DNA of 64,000 nt from Alviniconcha marisindica (Eukaryota; Mollusca; Gastropoda; Provannidae), in the NCBI GenBank assembly GCA_018857735.1, contig JABMCL010000136.1, forward strand, positions 257,501 to 321,500, read 5' to 3'. The translations under genes and the position numbers were made by a program. This document shows, in pieces, positions 24,001 to 33,792 of the stretch. Numbering within the stretch: position 1 is the stretch's first letter; the number at the start of each line of letters is the position of its first letter. The notes below the pieces were generated by a model. That model saw only the letters and a program-made list of their open reading frames with translations, was not told where the DNA came from and ran no database searches.

Positions 24001-27000
24001 TGTACCAAAATAAGGTCAGTTGTACCAAAGTAAGGTAAGTTGTACTAAAAAACTATGGTAAGTTGTACTAAAAGTAAGGTAAGGTGTACCAAAGTATGGT
24101 AAGGGGTACCTAAATAAGGTAAGGTGTACCAAAATAAGGTAAGTTGTACCAAACTAAGGAAGGCTGTACTAAAAGTAAGGTAAGGTGTACCAATCTAAGT
24201 GTACCCAAATAAGGTAAGGCGTACCATAGGTAAGGTGTACCAAAATAAGGTAAGCTGTACCAAAGCAAGGTAAGTAAAGCTGTACCAAAATAAGATCAGC
24301 CGTTCCAAAGTAAGGTGCACCAAATAAGGAATGTTGTACCAAAGTAAAGTCAGCTGTGCCAGACAGATGTCAAAGAGGATCCAAAATGAAGCCACATTAG
24401 GTATGATTATTTTTAAATTTTTTATCTTTGACTCGCACTCACAGCAGTTTTTCAGTCTATTAAAGGTCCCATCTGTTAAAAACTGACATTTGAAAGTTGC
24501 AACAACATGGCCGTGCTCGCTGCCATTTCCTGTCTGGCTGTCTGCATCTTTGGCGTCATGAACACAGCCGGCATGTGTGGCACAAGTGTCTGCTACATCA
24601 CAAGCCAACTGTTTTCTCTTTTACATCAGTCAGCAGCGAACCAATGCAACTGCCCTAAGGAGATCAAATTCAAAGCAAAAGAGGACTCCCGCTGCGTAAA
24701 TAGTGACAGCATCGTTAAACAAAGCCAGCCAATGGAAATATTTTTACATTTTCTACATTTTCAGGCAAACTGGCATCTTCGCTTGGTTCCCTTTTTAGGA
24801 AGGTGCGGCATCAGTGAGCCAGCCTGGCCTGGTGGCAAGGTGTCAGGCTGGTAAGCAGACAGCATTGGTTCAATTCCCCACTTTGGCTCTCCTTTCTCTT
24901 CAGAATTTATGATCTGTGAACGCTGTCTCATGACTGTGTCCCTCAACATTAACGACACATTAACATGGTTCTCACCGCTGCCTGTCTTACTGCACAATCA
25001 TTCTGGTTGTGATGGTGTAACGTCAGGTAGAGTCCCCACCCCACCCCCACCCCCTGGGATCTCTTTTTTTTCCTCTTTTTTAGGGTGCCATATTTATTCA
25101 GCCAAGGTAACTCTCCACACTTTTTTTTTTCCTCCATGTTTTATTCCAGTTTTTGTGCAACATACAGTAACATTGTGATAGTGAATACTATAAACTAAAT
25201 AGTCATAAGCAAAAATAGTTCATAAACATAACAAAACTCAACTGTATTGGGGAAAAAATCGGTGAGAGAGAGGGAGACAGAGAGATACACACACACACGC
25301 GTGCATGCACACATGCACGCACGCATACACACACACACGCAACAACAAAAACAATAACAACAATCCTGCCAAAAAAGTACTTACATAGTACATGCATGTG
25401 AACAATGTATAAATACATGAATGCATGTATTAGTGTTGTTCATCGTGTCACCTAACATTTACCATCTATGACACAGTCTATACGTCTGTCAACCACCTGG
25501 GAACTCAGTCCCCTCCCCGCCAGAACCTCTCCAGGGACAACTTGGCATTAAACAGGTGAAACAAACAAACAAATGAAGGCGTCCCCCCTCCCTCCTTTTT
25601 CGATAAAAATGTTCCATGGACATTCTGCGCCACCTAGTGAGCGCTGGAGACAACTACCAACCTACCCTGGGTTTGAAAGTCTTGGGGAGGGGCGGAGCAT
25701 CAGGACGAGGGTCTATGAGTAGGGCTGATTTCTCCGCCACCCAGTATATGTCATCATTAACGATGAAGGTGGCCCTGCAAGCAACACCAATCCATCAATC
25801 AATCAATCAGTCCGTGAACTCATCAATCTAACAACAAATAAATCAACCACCTCAACTCATCAGTCAATGAATCCACATAAATATATATGAGAAAAGGAGT
25901 GGAGAGCATCTGATGTTTCCTGAGCACTGAGATACTATCTCAAACTGAACTTGGTCATTTGTTAGCGTTCCCCAGCTAAAACTCTGAGATTTACCACATG
26001 CTGTGTCAGAAGGAATGGGTGCAACCATTTCCCAACACCAAAAACAAAAACAACCACCTCAGTCCGTCAATCAATGAATCCATGAGAAATGGAGTGGAGA
26101 ACATATGGGATTTTATGAGCACTGAGATACCATCTTAAACTGAACTTGTTTGTTTGTTAACACTCCTCAGCTAAAACTCTGAGGTTTACCAAATGCTGGG
26201 TGAGAAGGTATTCCCAACACTGAAAATAAAACCAACCACTTCAATCCATCAATCAATGAATCCATGCATGAGAAGCGGTGACATCGAACTAGGTCAGAGG
26301 TAGTTCACTGCCTACGTCAGTTTCCAGCCATATTACTAGCTCCCACCATTCATTTGCATGCAGGACTGACCACATTTTACAGCTCAGCATAAGGTCACGA
26401 AAGACAACACAGAAAACTCTTGACTTTGTTTTTCTTTTTTGTAGTTGTGACAATAATTCTGAACAACAGTTCTTTCCACTAGCTCTGAGCCGGTTGATGC
26501 AAGAAGGTAAATAAACCAGCCTGGTATCTGCCAGTACCAGCAAAAGGCTGAGATCTAACCAGGCACCGGTGAAAAACGTTGCTTGCCATGGAAGGTCCAA
26601 GCTCAAGGATACCCAAAGTAGTACTGTTATCTGTCAGGCTTGCACAGAGTTTGAGAGGCAGAATTTCAAATACACAAGTGCAGGATTGCTCTTAAACAAT
26701 CACTGTCAGTGTGTCTAACTTTGTCTTTGGCTGTACGCATTTTTTCAAGACACTGTGTTTGGTGTATGCAAGTTCTAAAAAGTGTTTGCAACCTCTGGTT
26801 AAACGAGCTAGAAACATTCTCCTTCCCGAGGTGGCTTCAGCTGAGCATACATAAACAGCTGGAATCTGAGCAGGACATCCTATAACATCTTTTGGGCAGA
26901 GGGAAAAAAACATTTAACTGTGGATGCCAAACAGTGTCATAAAGGCAAGGAAAGGGTTAGCTTAGAAAAGTGAACAGACATAACAGGTCCTGACCTAAAT

Positions 27001-27162
27001 TCCACGTGTCCCAAGTATTTCTTGGTTTCCCAGCCAAAGCGAAGGTGTCGTTTTGGTTTCAAGTCTGCCGTCATGATGGCATTCTGAAAACCGTAAGTAC
27101 CAGTTAGATACACATGATATTTAACGCCAAGTCATCTGTGACGGTCACAGCGCTGAACAGGC

Positions 27163-27203
<41 letters not shown>

Positions 27204-27287
27204 TTATATACTCACAGACACACACACACACACCACACAAACTTCCAGGGTCCTGTCACACATGCACACAGACACAGACACAGACAC

Positions 27288-27331
<44 letters not shown>

Positions 27332-29139
27332 TCTAGGGTCCTGTTGCACATGCACACACACACATACAAACACAGTCCAAAAAGACTACCACCACTAACC
27401 GACTTCTGCTGACTGGAGTAGCAGGAGTACTTGGGGACAAACTCCTTGTTGTTATCATCAATGAGGCGGATGCTCCCCACAGCTTCCTTGGGTCGGTTGT
27501 CCGTTGGCCAGGCCACCAGCATGAAGTCTCTGAACGTGTGGTCACCATCGCTGACCAGCTCCACTGCAAACGGTCAATATAGAAGAAATAAACGAAAAGG
27601 TTCCATTGACTATTACTTTATGACAGATAGAGCTACAAGGCAGAGCATCAAGCTGGTTTTGGTGCTGCTCTTGCGGCTGCCAGCTTTCCACAGGAAAAGC
27701 AGCCAAATGTCCCAGCTGTAGATGTCCAAAAATGTCAAGTAAAAAAAAGAAAGAAGAGTGGAACAAAGAACTTGTACTCAAACTCGAAAACTTTAATATT
27801 CAAGGATAGTAGCATTAGGTCCATTTGTACCTATCTAACAGCCAGTCCTTGCTGTACTACAAACACAAATAAGCACAACTACACTACAAACAGATATTTT
27901 AAGTACAAACAACAGAGAGCAACTGAGAGAGACCGGGAGGTGGGTGGGGTCTATTATCACGTATAAATTAACGTATTTTAGAAACAAATCTTCCTATCCC
28001 ACTTTCACGAGTTTTAGTAAGACAAACTATAATCTATACAATTTTTTTAAAGCTTAAACTTGGAGTAAGAATTTTGTAAGAGAGCATGACAGTCTTCATT
28101 TAGCACATGATCAATTATAACATATAACACCATTATCTCTACCCTTATACAACTGGGTAGGGGAGACTGGTGGTGATGGGTAAAGGGCAAATTAGTCAAC
28201 AGAGCATCTGGTTTGGGTAGTCTGATCCTGGGAGAACCTGGAGATCATGAAACAAGTAATGTAGGGGTTTAAAAAACAAAATTACTATTTTATTGGGGGG
28301 TTGGGGGTGGGGGGAATTTTGTGACCCCCCCCCCCCCCCCCCCACCCCACCCACCCACCCACCCACCCATTTGTGGATTACTGCCCTAGGGATTCCTACA
28401 GTACTCAGATAAAAGAAGTTCAGAAAAATTGCAAAATTCTATTAAAATCTGTACATTTTAAGTCGTGCATTTTTGTTTTTTGTTGTTTATTGTTGTTTTT
28501 GTGGGGGGCCAAATTCAGTGGTATTTTGAGAGAGTTTCTCTTGTTTTACTGTTGAATCAAGATAAAAACAAAAGATTTTAAGAAAACACTTGATATCTGA
28601 AGGTAAGGCAACACAAATAAATCATCACCACAGAAATGAGGCGGGGGATGGTGGAAAGGGGGGGGGGGGGGGGGGTGGGGGGGAAGCAGCTTACCCAGAG
28701 AAGAAACAAAAAACTATAACAATATGTGAATAACCAGAAACTCAGCCTCATACAATCGTAGAGGATCCCATACTAGACGGAGTTTCATCCAAAGCCCCAA
28801 CGCAACAAAGAACAAGACAGTAGAATAACAATAATAACTTGGTGTTTTATGCTCAGTCAACCACTGCGGTTATATCAGGGCGAAGAAAGCACAAGACAGA
28901 GTGAGCAGGCCATTCTTAACATCCTACATACCTATGACTTCTTGGTCCAGCCGGTACCTTTCGCTGTTGACCTTGATCTTGAAGGGGGAGGGCATGACCT
29001 GAGGGTAGGAGCCTGGCGCAGGGTTGATGGGCATGAGGTCGCTGCACACGCAGCACTGGGTGTAGTCTTGGCTGGGGTCGTAGGCTGCCATGGACACCCC
29101 CAGCAGGGCACACACCCACAGCATCCCACTTAGCGCCAT
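14348..29139 (-). CDS. FRRS1: Ferric-chelate reductase 1-like protein (reeler + DOMON + cytochrome b561)
   Basis: Fifteen coding exons with consistent phases give 617 residues plus stop, close to vertebrate FRRS1 (about 590). Order: signal peptide at 1-19 (MALSGMLWVCALLGVSMAA); reeler domain at about 28-165 with conserved Cys and YSCYSSQQKSNAIMTA; DOMON domain at about 200-350 with the heme-ligand motif VGLSNDTYMGDD, Met257 being the expected axial ligand; cytochrome b561 core at about 380-560; and a C-terminal hydrophobic helix at about 594-616. Candidate b561 heme ligands are His390 (KAHG), His431 (AHIN) and His467 (AHPILG). The fourth expected His, in the FNWxHW segment, is Tyr503 here. 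Family members are membrane electron-transfer proteins thought to pass electrons through b hemes to ferric iron; the reeler domain faces the lumen or outside. The architecture is recognised with confidence. Ferric reductase activity is inferred and is weakened by the missing His. Confidence 0.93.
14473..14611. repeat. (CA)n microsatellite
   Basis: CA arrays broken by cataacacac; intronic to the FRRS1-like gene. Confidence 0.95.
15354..15424 (-). CDS. FRRS1: FRRS1-like coding exon 14 (basic cytosolic loop)
   Basis: The acceptor is tgtgtttcag and the donor is CCTGCC followed by gtgagt. It encodes the charged segment ERRRKYEQQKRENPKLHIDE. Confidence 0.9.
15545..15918. repeat. ~160-bp tandem repeat carrying exon 13 3'-end copies
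   Basis: Copies of the exon 13 end (cttgtaggtgcagcactggt, then gacctccaggctgagtt) sit at about 15596 and 15756, with the true exon at 15916. CA and cac-rich spacers lie between them. On the minus strand the middle copy still reads IIHIIIELSLEVHQCCTYKK. Confidence 0.9.
15919..16065 (-). CDS. FRRS1: FRRS1-like coding exon 13 (b561)
   Basis: The acceptor is ttgtttcag and the donor is AATAAGG followed by gtcagt. It encodes GMDFGKANVPWWATWILVAW, IFHIIVELSLEVHQCC and a basic end. Its last ~70 nt plus donor are copied twice downstream (15595 and 15755). Confidence 0.93.
16204..16228. repeat. Poly-G homopolymer
   Basis: About 24 consecutive G. Similar G or C runs recur at about 16447, 16525, 16618, 16709, 18907, 20781, 23144, 28326, 28659, 30171, 33187, 33602, 51601 and 63361. 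Confidence 0.95.
16231..16345 (-). mobile_element. tRNA-related SINE fragment
   Basis: On the minus strand GGTTTGAATC (16263-16254) resembles a B box, in a gagaggttgtgggtttgaat context, with an A-box-like segment about 45 nt upstream. It lies inside an intron. Family identity is not certain. Confidence 0.4.
16345..16920. repeat. GA-rich minisatellite with poly-G interruptions
   Basis: Repeats of gagagacagaggcactgaga and cagagatggacagac separated by G homopolymers; intronic. Confidence 0.9.
16975..17074 (-). CDS. FRRS1: FRRS1-like coding exon 12 (b561, FNW segment)
   Basis: The acceptor is ttgtcaacag and the donor is TCCA followed by gtaagt, phase 1. It encodes LLRPPEDNKCRPVFNWFYWV. Tyr503 stands where the family normally has His. 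Confidence 0.92.
17320..17640. repeat. CA microsatellites flanking exon 11
   Basis: Several (CA)n blocks on both sides of the 69-nt exon, directly adjoining its acceptor. Confidence 0.95.
17539..17607 (-). CDS. FRRS1: FRRS1-like coding exon 11 (b561)
   Basis: A 69-nt exon with acceptor tgtgtgcag and donor ATCATC followed by gtgagt. It encodes RAHPILG (His467, the R-x-HPxxG motif of the family) and a run of Ile. It is embedded between CA microsatellites. Confidence 0.9.
17640..17945. repeat. ~118-bp tandem repeat, three copies
   Basis: Units share aatctcttcaatatctttac, taattctgaccctggtggta and tttgaacagttttat, at about 17665, 17781 and 17887. Confidence 0.85.
17945..18115. repeat. TG and AG microsatellites
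   Basis: (TG)n followed by about 35 AG units and a second TG block. Confidence 0.95.
18290..18400 (+). mobile_element. Retroposon 3' tail with (ATT)n
   Basis: Contains gcgttgagcgcgctcag, then gcgctatagaaaatttatgt, then (tta)n, the usual form of LINE/SINE tails in many invertebrates. Confidence 0.4.
18440..18526 (-). CDS. FRRS1: FRRS1-like coding exon 10 (b561 helix)
   Basis: The acceptor is tgtctccag and the donor is AGTGCG followed by gtgagt; 29 codons. It encodes AHINCISAVFLLVVIAVILI, with His431 as a candidate heme ligand. Copies of its 5' end and acceptor lie at 18600-19090. Confidence 0.92.
18595..19095. repeat. Tandem copies of exon 10 5' end plus acceptor region
   Basis: Four copies of taggaacactgctgaaatgc, then agttgatgtgagcctgga and the adjacent intron block cataatgcttatt, at about 18605, 18685, 18798 and 19058. 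They derive from the first ~45 nt of exon 10 and its acceptor. Confidence 0.9.
19235..19290 (-). mobile_element. Retroposon tail fragment, reverse orientation
   Basis: (TAA)n followed by agtatttataaagcac, the reverse complement of a typical gtgctttataaatact(tta)n tail. Confidence 0.3.
19310..19400. repeat. CA-rich microsatellite
   Basis: Interrupted cacacacc/cacaca array. From 19400 to 20010 the intron is unique with no further gene. Confidence 0.8.
20015..20130 (-). CDS. FRRS1: FRRS1-like coding exon 9 (b561 helix)
   Basis: The acceptor is aaactccag and the donor is TTTGTG followed by gtgggt. It encodes CLMILAWVFFSSIGMLMTKY and HRYWFV. Its 5' half plus acceptor region is repeated four times upstream (20150-20510). 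Confidence 0.92.
20140..20510. repeat. ~95-bp tandem repeat from exon 9 5' end plus acceptor
   Basis: Four units containing ggtcatcaacatcctatcgg, aggagaagaacaccctcat and tggaattttaaacagtgtac, at about 20165, 20258, 20332 and 20425. They match exon 9 (ggtcatcaacatcccaatgg) and its upstream intron. Confidence 0.9.
20814..20936 (-). CDS. FRRS1: FRRS1-like coding exon 8 (DOMON-b561 junction)
   Basis: The acceptor is gctctgcag and the donor is CATG followed by gtaagg. It encodes NLRRHGLGVNELPIASASMV and ends YPLVKAHG, where His390 is a candidate heme ligand. Confidence 0.93.
20948..21035 (+). mobile_element. Interspersed repeat fragment (cgcccagtcaacc element)
   Basis: Shares the order ttggttttta, cgcccagtcaacc, then catatcagggtgaatacaa with 28838-28900. 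A dispersed non-autonomous element is likely. It begins within about 12 nt of the exon 8 acceptor. Confidence 0.45.
21000..21640. other. Intron segment, A-rich and CA-rich, no gene
   Basis: A-rich tract to 21235, then unique sequence and scattered cacaca motifs between exons 7 and 8. Confidence 0.5.
21665..21833 (-). CDS. FRRS1: FRRS1-like coding exon 7 (DOMON)
   Basis: The acceptor is gttttgcag and the donor is AACAAAG followed by gtgtgg, a weaker donor. It encodes MVRLRKVLFNEEGSYHNGRL and the conserved GGLYHLLMARG, and ends in phase 1. Confidence 0.92.
22445..22552 (-). CDS. FRRS1: FRRS1-like coding exon 6 (DOMON)
   Basis: The acceptor is gcatttcag and the donor is CGTGAT followed by gtaagt; 36 codons. 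It begins GDDTVFACAHDSTDD, completing the MGDD ligand motif with the previous exon. Confidence 0.93.
22562..22850. repeat. 23-bp minisatellite (cagtaaccagcagtaaccca)
   Basis: About 12 copies of a 23-mer of the type acatcagtaaccagcagtaa directly upstream of exon 6 on the transcribed strand. Confidence 0.95.
22880..22985 (-). mobile_element. Retroposon tail-like fragment, reverse orientation
   Basis: atttataaaaatatgaac, then tgtcaagcgcctc and aagcacttcacaatgg read in reverse as a LINE/SINE tail with a gcgcttgaca motif. Confidence 0.35.
22990..23560. repeat. Array seeded by exon 5 3' end and donor (DOMON motif repeats)
   Basis: About nine copies of tgccatgcaggtatcactgg plus aaaatcccagtgccacaaag and poly-C. 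On the minus strand each reads CFVALGFSSDTCM, a variant of the exon's RFVAVGLSNDTYM, followed in several copies by a gcaagt sequence. Confidence 0.92.
23665..23865 (-). CDS. FRRS1: FRRS1-like coding exon 5 (DOMON)
   Basis: The acceptor is tcttgacag and the donor is TACATG followed by gtgagt. The 67 codons include a Cys-rich lead-in (CYREPEGCWEPQC) and the DOMON strand ending FVAVGLSNDTYM. Its 3' end and donor seeded the repeat array at 22990-23560. Confidence 0.93.
23975..24355. repeat. 20-bp minisatellite (aaggtaagttgtaccaaaat)
   Basis: About 18 degenerate copies. The plus strand carries many gtaagt-like strings, but the gene is on the other strand. Confidence 0.93.
24816..24889 (+). mobile_element. 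tRNA-like SINE head (74 nt)
   Basis: GAGCCA at the start pairs with TGGCTC at the end. A-box-like tggcctggtggcaagg and B-box-like ggttcaattcc are correctly spaced. It is homologous to 44410-44482. The anticodon and T stems do not pair well, so this is a SINE or tRNA relic. Confidence 0.55.
25260..25345. repeat. GA/CA simple repeats
   Basis: Short gagaga and cacaca/gcac tracts within the intron between exons 4 and 5. Confidence 0.7.
25666..25774 (-). CDS. FRRS1: FRRS1-like coding exon 4 (end of reeler, linker)
   Basis: The acceptor is tgcttgcag and the donor is CCCAGG followed by gtaggt. It encodes ATFIVNDDIYWVAEKSALLI and a Pro-rich linker, and ends in phase 0. Confidence 0.9.
25850..26280. 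repeat. ~200-bp tandem duplication
   Basis: Two copies sharing gagcactgagatac, then tcagctaaaactctgag and catcaatcaatgaatccat. The sequence from 26290 to 26990 is unique intron. Confidence 0.85.
26995..27083 (-). CDS. FRRS1: FRRS1-like coding exon 3 (reeler)
   Basis: The acceptor is ggttttcag and the donor is TTTAG followed by gtcagg. It encodes NAIMTADLKPKRHLRFGW and KKYLGHVEFR, and ends in phase 2. Confidence 0.92.
27160..27385. repeat. CA microsatellites
   Basis: Two long (CA)n blocks between exons 2 and 3 of the FRRS1-like gene, with the repeated phrase ttctagggtcctgt or ttccagggtcctgt. Confidence 0.95.
27400..27563 (-). CDS. FRRS1: FRRS1-like coding exon 2 (reeler)
   Basis: The acceptor is cgtttgcag and the donor is AAGTCG followed by gttagt. 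The exon encodes the reeler core ELVSDGDHTFRDFMLVAW through YSCYSSQQKS and ends in phase 0. Confidence 0.92.
27565..28830. other. Intron without further genes
   Basis: Unique AT-rich sequence with poly-C at 28326-28343 and poly-G at about 28659-28675; no protein-like ORF. Confidence 0.5.
28838..28900 (+). mobile_element. Interspersed repeat fragment (second copy)
   Basis: gtgttttatgctcagtcaac, then cggttatatcagggcgaa matches the element at 20948-21035. Confidence 0.45.
28932..29139 (-). CDS. FRRS1: FRRS1-like coding exon 1 (signal peptide, start of reeler)
   Basis: The ATG at 29139 opens a clear signal peptide. The exon itself probably starts at 29169 after the acceptor ctgttgcag, which leaves 30 nt of 5' UTR here. 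The donor is ATAG followed by gtatgt, phase 1. Residues 1-69 include a CCVC cluster. Confidence 0.92.
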
Positions 29140-29169
29140 CCTGACGGGCCTGACAGTGTCACTCCGCAC

Positions 29170-29305
29170 CTGCAACAGTCCACTGTCATTGCAGATCTGG
29201 CTTTGGAACATCATCATCATCATCATCGTCGTCATCACACAACTGCAGCATCATACTCAGCATCCTTCTGATGCACCTGTCATTCTTCCTGATCTGGTTT
29301 TGGAA

Positions 29306-29340
<35 letters not shown>

Positions 29341-29408
29341 CACTGCAGCAGCATCCTACACAGCATCCTTCTGATGCACCTGTCATTCTTCCTGATCTGG
29401 CTTTGGAA

Positions 29409-29467
<59 letters not shown>

Positions 29468-29885
29468 CACTGCTGCAGCATCCTACACAGCATCCTTCTG
29501 ATGCACCTGTCATTCTTCCTGATCTGGCTTTGGATCATCATCATCATCGTTATCATCATCACACTGCTGCAGCATCCTACACAGCATCCTTCTGATGCAC
29601 CTGTCATTCTTCCTGATCTGGCTTTGGATCATCATCATCATCATTATCATCATCACACTGCTGCAGCATCCTACACAGCATCCTTCTGATGCACCTGTCA
29701 TTCTTCCTGATCTGGCTTTGGATCATCATCATCATCATTATCATCATCACACTGCTGCAGCATCCTACACAGCATCCTTCTGATGCACCTGTCATTCTTC
29801 CTGATCTGGCTTTGGAACATCATCATCATCATCACACTGCTGCAGCATCCTACTCAGCATCCTTCTGATGCACCTGTCACTCTTC
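29170..29885. repeat. ~94-126-bp tandem repeat with CAT arrays, upstream of coding exon 1
   Basis: Seven units of ctgatctggctttgga, (atc)n, ctgctgcagcatcctacac and ccttctgatgcacctgtcat. The first unit at 29170-29250 includes the acceptor region of the exon carrying the ATG. Unit length varies with the CAT count. Confidence 0.93.
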
Positions 29886-30539
29886 ACCTGTCAACAGTCT
29901 AAACACTGTCACTACTGATACTGTGATAGATCTAGCTTTGTCATCATCACCATCACCATCATTTACACACCATCCCTAGAGTCCTATCTATTCTTCTCCT
30001 GGTGATTCCCCAGTGTCCCATTTATTATTAGTCACTCAGTATCTGTTAATGTGCTATGGCTCACAGTCATAATTACTTATTCAGTCCTCATCCTCATGCT
30101 TTGATTACTTCAATCCTTCAAGAGTTCACTGAATTACTTTCATACCTTTCTTCAAAGTCCTAGACTTCTCCCCCCCCCCCCCCCCCCCATATATACCCTC
30201 CATACCATGCCTGCACCCCCCTCTGGTTCCTCCCATAAATGCTGTTTTAAGCTGACTTCTTCACCTATTTCAATTTCAATTAAACATAAATTTAGTCCTC
30301 ATAAGAGACACAGAGAGAGAGAGAGATCAACATTTATTTGAGCACTATGGGCATGATTTAAATGCAAACAGATTTTAAAGTTCTAAATTACTGTTGGTAA
30401 CCTCTGTCTTTGAGTAAGAGAACATATTGAAGCTGACTTTCATTTTAACTTGGGGGTTTCTGATTTTTTATATGTTCCCAGGGAGAAAAAAAAAATCAAG
30501 TAAAAGTATAAAACAAACTGTTTGTGTTACCACATTCTG

Positions 30540-30547
30540 GTTGAGAG

Positions 30548-30612
<65 letters not shown>

Positions 30613-30652
30613 ACCACCACCACCACCACCACCACCACACCACCACCACCAA
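30540..30652. repeat. (CA)n followed by (CAC)n
   Basis: About 35 CA units running into a cac array; intronic. Confidence 0.97.
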
Positions 30653-30783
30653 AAAAACACCTGGCACAATGTAAACAACTCACTCAATTTGTTTTTTATA
30701 TTTTTTATTTGACTCTGATTCTGAATTTAGAAGACTAGCTGTGTCAGAAGATCTCAGCCTACATTTTCTTTATCCCCAATGCA

Positions 30784-30965
<182 letters not shown>

Positions 30966-30969
30966 CTGT

Positions 30970-32030
30970 TTTTTGTTTGTTCTTGTTGTTGTTGTTTTTA
31001 TTAAAACACAGCTCAACACATTTTCTGTGAGGAATTTGTAAGTAATTCAGATGGCCCCAGCTACCTTGTCTTGACAGAGGAGTCTCTGCTGTATCTGACA
31101 TTACACATGTACACATGTACATAATCTACTTTATGGACATGGGCTGAAGTCCTGAAGAGGTATCAGACTGCTGTGGAGCTGGGAGCCTGGAAGGCGGCAG
31201 GTTTTGCTGCATTCCAACCCCAAGGCAGCAAGCAACCCAGGCATCTTTCCAGCATCCAAGGACTCCCCCCCCCCCCACCACACACATACACACTCTGGTT
31301 AGGCTATTATTATTTGACTCTGTCTCTGTTAGTGTTACACTTACACTACAGAGCTAGATCATACAAAACTTTACAACTTTAAATGAAGTATTACTTGAAG
31401 GAGATGAAAAACAGGTCCAGTGAGTGAGCAGTTTAGCAAGTGAACTGCAGATCTGACAAAGACAAACAATGATTTAAAATATATTATGTATCCTATTTGG
31501 CAAAATTCAGCTAAAGGTCACATCAACATAAGATTTGTTTCTTGTTCGCCAGCATTTTCCTGTTTTTTTTAAATTTTGTTAAAAGAAGATTTTAGTTAAT
31601 TTTTATAATGACATAAATATGTCTATATCTATGACATGAGGGAGTTAATCAGTTTGCTGGTGAGTTATATGAACAATCTGTCAACGTCATGATCCCATGG
31701 CCTGCCAGTAAACTATTAGGGTAAAGTTGGCTGGAATATTCCAGTGCTGAGCAGTGCAGAGGAAGCTGAGGGAAGGAGTAAAAGATAAGGGTGTGAAATC
31801 TGCATTCCTAAACAGGTAGTCAGCAGGCAACACTCAGGTTATGGGGGACCTGATGGGGGATGGGGAGGATGGGGGATGGGGGTGCCGGACAACATCAGCA
31901 TCAATGACTGGCCCCAGAACAGCTTGAAAATTCAGACACTGCCATGACTAATGGTGCACGCTGATGCCATCATTACAATTCACTTAAAACTATGATGTAT
32001 TTAATGCAAGGGTGTATGCTCTATAAATCT
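30970..32030. other. Unique intronic sequence, no gene
   Basis: AT-rich and without coding signature. It lies in the proposed first intron of the FRRS1-like gene. Confidence 0.4.
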
Positions 32031-32034
32031 AGCT

Positions 32035-32346
32035 GAGCATATTACGTACTACCGAACCCCTTGAAAAGTGTATGTGTGTCATTATATACTATGGAACCCC
32101 TTGAAGGGTGTACAAACTAAAATACTGTACCTTTCGGAACCACTCTTTCTCTTATAAACATTAGTTACAGTGTGCTCCAAAGCAGTGGAATTCTCTCCTT
32201 TCTCACACTGTCATATTCAGTATTTCAATCCTCCTAGGCTTTCAAAACTGGGTGGTTTCAATTTCTGTCCTCTTCCTTTTGGCGTTTTGTCCCCTTCCCT
32301 CCAACCTTCCCCCTCTCTCACCCCTGATACATTGCTTCTGTGTACC

Positions 32347-32393
<47 letters not shown>

Positions 32394-32394
32394 T

Positions 32395-32445
<51 letters not shown>

Positions 32446-32447
32446 AA

Positions 32448-32503
<56 letters not shown>

Positions 32504-32552
32504 GTTTGTGTGTGCATGCACGTGCATGCATGTATGTGTGCATGTGTGTGCG

Positions 32553-32596
<44 letters not shown>

Positions 32597-32598
32597 CG

Positions 32599-32650
<52 letters not shown>

Positions 32651-33050
32651 ACAATACAAATATGATTATATCAATATTATGTCTGAGGTTTTAACTTTTA
32701 GTATACACTTTTGTTGAGCTTGTAAAGCATGGTGTGCTCACCCTTGTCAGTATGATATTGTGACCACTATTATTATTACTATGGAAATATTAAAGAGTGT
32801 ATGGTACTATGGAACCCCTTGAAAACTGTATAATACTACAGAGACCCTGAAGAGTGTATAAATAAATTAATAATTCTATGGAACCCCTTAAAAACTATGA
32901 ATTACTGTGGAATCACTTGAAGAGTATGTAAAACTGTGGAACCCCTTAAGAGTGTATAATACTACAGAACACCTTGAAGAGGTCAGTAATACTGTGGAAG
33001 CCCTTGATGAGAGTACAATTCTCCCTTGAAAAGTGTACAATACTAATTAA
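32035..33050. repeat. ~36-bp minisatellite interrupted by a TG/TA microsatellite
   Basis: Units of tatggaaccccttgaaaagt plus gtataatac occur at 32040-32140 and 32805-33040. A 300-bp (TG)n/(TA)n block at 32350-32645 and unique DNA separate the two parts. Confidence 0.85.
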
Positions 33051-33363
33051 TACCGGCTAACAGGCTGGTTAGAAGTTGACAGGTTGGGATTCCATCATAC
33101 TCTCCAATGCAATTTTAACACCAGCCCCCTTGCTGGAAACATGTTATCAAATGTCAAAGTCTGACATTCAGAGGCCTGTCTCTGACCCCCCCCCCCCCCC
33201 CCATCCTCCCAAAACACTACCAGTCATCTGCCTTTTCTTTCCCTCTGCTCACCCTGTCACATTAAATGACAGGGCACCCTGCATCAGAGCAATGCAAGTA
33301 CAGATGCCATTTGAAACTCTTTTTTAGCCACACCGCATAGCACACACAGTTATATATGTACCC

Positions 33364-33364
<1 letters not shown>

Positions 33365-33408
<44 letters not shown>
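33365..33408. repeat. (CA)n microsatellite
   Basis: About 21 CA units. The interval 33050-33790 otherwise holds unique sequence and two poly-C runs. Confidence 0.95.
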
Positions 33409-33409
<1 letters not shown>

Positions 33410-33792
33410 CCAGCACACAGCTGTCAGGACGGAGATTAAATTAAATCGTCACACCTCTCTAGCACTGCAGATTTATTCCTGACATTAATCACACACCAAC
33501 CCTGTGCACACCTCCACGGGCACTGCTTTTAATATCCGTGGATCGCTGAAAATTCAGTTACGGACCTCTGTGGGACCCAGTTCCAGAAAGCCGGCTTCAC
33601 GCCCCCCCCCCCCCCCCCCCAAACTATGCATGCAGGTGGGCTAACCAACAATCAGCGTTGAACTTTCTGCCTACCAGTGCTCACCAAACACTCGCCCAAA
33701 TGCTACCAACTACTGAACACAGCTGACAGCAGACCGGACTATGCGGTTATAAGCAGTCTGATACAACGGAGATAAATATCATGGGGACTTAC

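Noticed and set aside
23975..24355. Series of gtaagt strings as alternative splice donors
   Set aside because: They lie on the plus strand, whereas the surrounding gene is on the minus strand; they are part of a 20-bp minisatellite.
24507..24854. 116-codon plus-strand ORF (Cys-rich start MAVLAAISCLAVCIFGVM)
   Set aside because: It runs into the tRNA-like SINE and lies inside an intron of the opposite strand without splice or domain support.
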